Shown piece by piece: positions 63,160 to 64,000 of a stretch of DNA of 64,000 nucleotides; position 1 is the stretch's first letter; each line of letters begins with the position of its first letter. The position numbers were made by a program, and so were the translations under genes. Source of the DNA: Flavobacterium azizsancarii (GTDB lineage Bacteria > Bacteroidota > Bacteroidia > Flavobacteriales > Flavobacteriaceae); contig NZ_JAMZNK010000002.1 of assembly GCF_027980145.1 (NCBI RefSeq), positions 62,001 to 126,000 on the forward strand. Direction: 5' to 3'. The notes under the pieces are model-generated. The model saw only the letters and a program-made list of their open reading frames with translations. It was not told where the DNA came from and searched no databases.

Positions 63160-64000
63160 ATGATTGAATTAAAAAATGTAACGAAGAATTTTCATCAGAA
63201 AAACCGAATTGTTTCGGCTTTATCAGATGTTTCTCTTAAAGTTCCTCCAGGGAAAATCTTTGGCGTAATTGGAACTTCGGGAGCTGGAAAAAGTACCTTA
63301 ATTCGATGTGTAAATTTGTTGGAAAGACCAACTTTTGGAGAAATTATCGTAGACGGAAAGTGGTTAATGCAATTAACGAATGCACAACTGGCGATTGAAA
63401 GAAGACAAATCGGAATGATTTTTCAGCATTTTAATTTACTTTCCTCGAGAACGGTTTTCGAGAATGTAGCTTTTCCATTAGAATTGGCTGGTGCATCAAA
63501 AGGAGAGATCCAGACTCGTGTTTTAGAATTATTGGAATTGGTAGGTTTAGCCGAAAAAGCCAATGATTATCCTGCAAGCCTTTCAGGAGGTCAAAAACAA
63601 AGGGTTGCTATTGCGAGAACTTTAGCAAATAATCCAAAAGTACTTTTGTGCGATGAAGCGACAAGCGCATTGGATCCGGCAACGACAAGATCGATTTTGA
63701 ATTTATTGAAAGATATTAATCGTCGTTTAAACATTACGATTTTATTGATTACCCATCAGATGGAAGTTGTTAAATCAATTTGTGATGAAGTTGCTGTAAT
63801 CAGCCACGGAAAACTGATAGAACAAGGAAGTGTAGGCGAAATTTTTGCTGATCCTAAACATGAATTAACCAAGGAATTTATTGCTTCTTCCTTACATCTT
63901 GACATTCCGAGAGTATATCAGGAAAGATTACAAAAGGTAGATGGCGAAGGTTTGAGTCCGTTATTGAGATTAGAAATGACTGGGAAATCAGTAAATGAAC
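63160..64000 (+). CDS. metN: ATP-binding protein of a methionine-type ABC importer (partial)
   Basis: The first 280 codons of an ABC ATPase; the gene runs off the right edge. Motifs: Walker [11 protein letters not shown]-loop FQHFNL, signature [15 protein letters not shown], Walker [13 protein letters not shown] and H-loop LITHQ. The segment [20 protein letters not shown] and the tail with [11 protein letters not shown] are typical of MetN, and the chain continues past residue 240 into what should be the NIL domain. It energises uptake of methionine or related compounds. Met transport is inferred from family. The leader peptide and terminator upstream suggest attenuation by Cys or Met supply. 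Confidence 0.9.
   Translation, partial: MIELKNVTKNFHQKNRIVSALSDVSLKVPPGKIFGVIGTSGAGKSTLIRCVNLLERPTFGEIIVDGKWLMQLTNAQLAIERRQIGMIFQHFNLLSSRTVFENVAFPLELAGASKGEIQTRVLELLELVGLAEKANDYPASLSGGQKQRVAIARTLANNPKVLLCDEATSALDPATTRSILNLLKDINRRLNITILLITHQMEVVKSICDEVAVISHGKLIEQGSVGEIFADPKHELTKEFIASSLHLDIPRVYQERLQKVDGEGLSPLLRLEMTGKSVNE

Noticed and set aside
1..64000. tRNA, rRNA, transposase or integrase genes
   Set aside because: No cloverleaf, rRNA or mobile-enzyme sequence was recognised; the repeats present are small and non-coding.

Overview
The window is AT-rich DNA from a Flavobacterium-like member of the Bacteroidota. The signs are a SusC/SusD pair, Sec-exported carbohydrate-active enzymes in almost every gene of the left part, promoters of the TTG / TAnnTTTG type, and a dense set of small palindromic intergenic repeats of the kind seen in flavobacteria. 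No tRNA, rRNA, phage or transposase gene is visible.

Bases 1-48470 form one very large pectin utilization locus, all on the + strand. In order: a GH127-like hydrolase, a CE8 pectin methylesterase, a CE12 rhamnogalacturonan acetylesterase, SusC, SusD, two paralogous PL1-type pectate lyases flanking a DUF3826 protein, a beta-helix/DUF6298-like fusion, a GH140-like enzyme, a GH28 polygalacturonase, a GH43-like enzyme, a sialidase-like propeller, a GH78 rhamnosidase, an esterase with an apparent STN domain, a GH95 enzyme with galactosidase-like active-site residues, an MGH1/GH63-like lipoprotein, a second GH78, a second sialidase-like propeller, an exported isomerase-like TIM barrel, an unassigned GH20/GH67-like hydrolase and two GH2 enzymes. 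Together they could de-esterify and cut the homogalacturonan and rhamnogalacturonan backbones, import oligomers through SusCD and trim side chains. No regulator gene lies inside the locus. A DUF4272 gene (48716-49939) closes the + strand block.

Bases 50158-60344 hold a - strand cluster: secreted ankyrin protein, DUF2271 protein, PepSY/flavodoxin/FNR membrane reductase, ApbE flavin transferase, TonB-dependent receptor and DUF4374 lipoprotein. The DUF2271 protein carries a TGASVT sequence like an ApbE flavinylation site. I read the cluster as a trans-envelope electron path coupled to uptake of an iron complex (inference). A helically phased repeat operator lies upstream of the receptor.

Bases 60554-62493 hold an HxlR-type regulator divergent from a quinone-oxidoreductase-like gene and a cupin gene. 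The right end carries a short Cys/Met-containing leader peptide, an intrinsic terminator and the start of a metN-like ABC transporter gene, an arrangement that looks like transcription attenuation.

Most gaps between genes contain a palindromic repeat. At least five families are recognisable, one of which has expanded into a three-unit, 96-97 bp tandem array.
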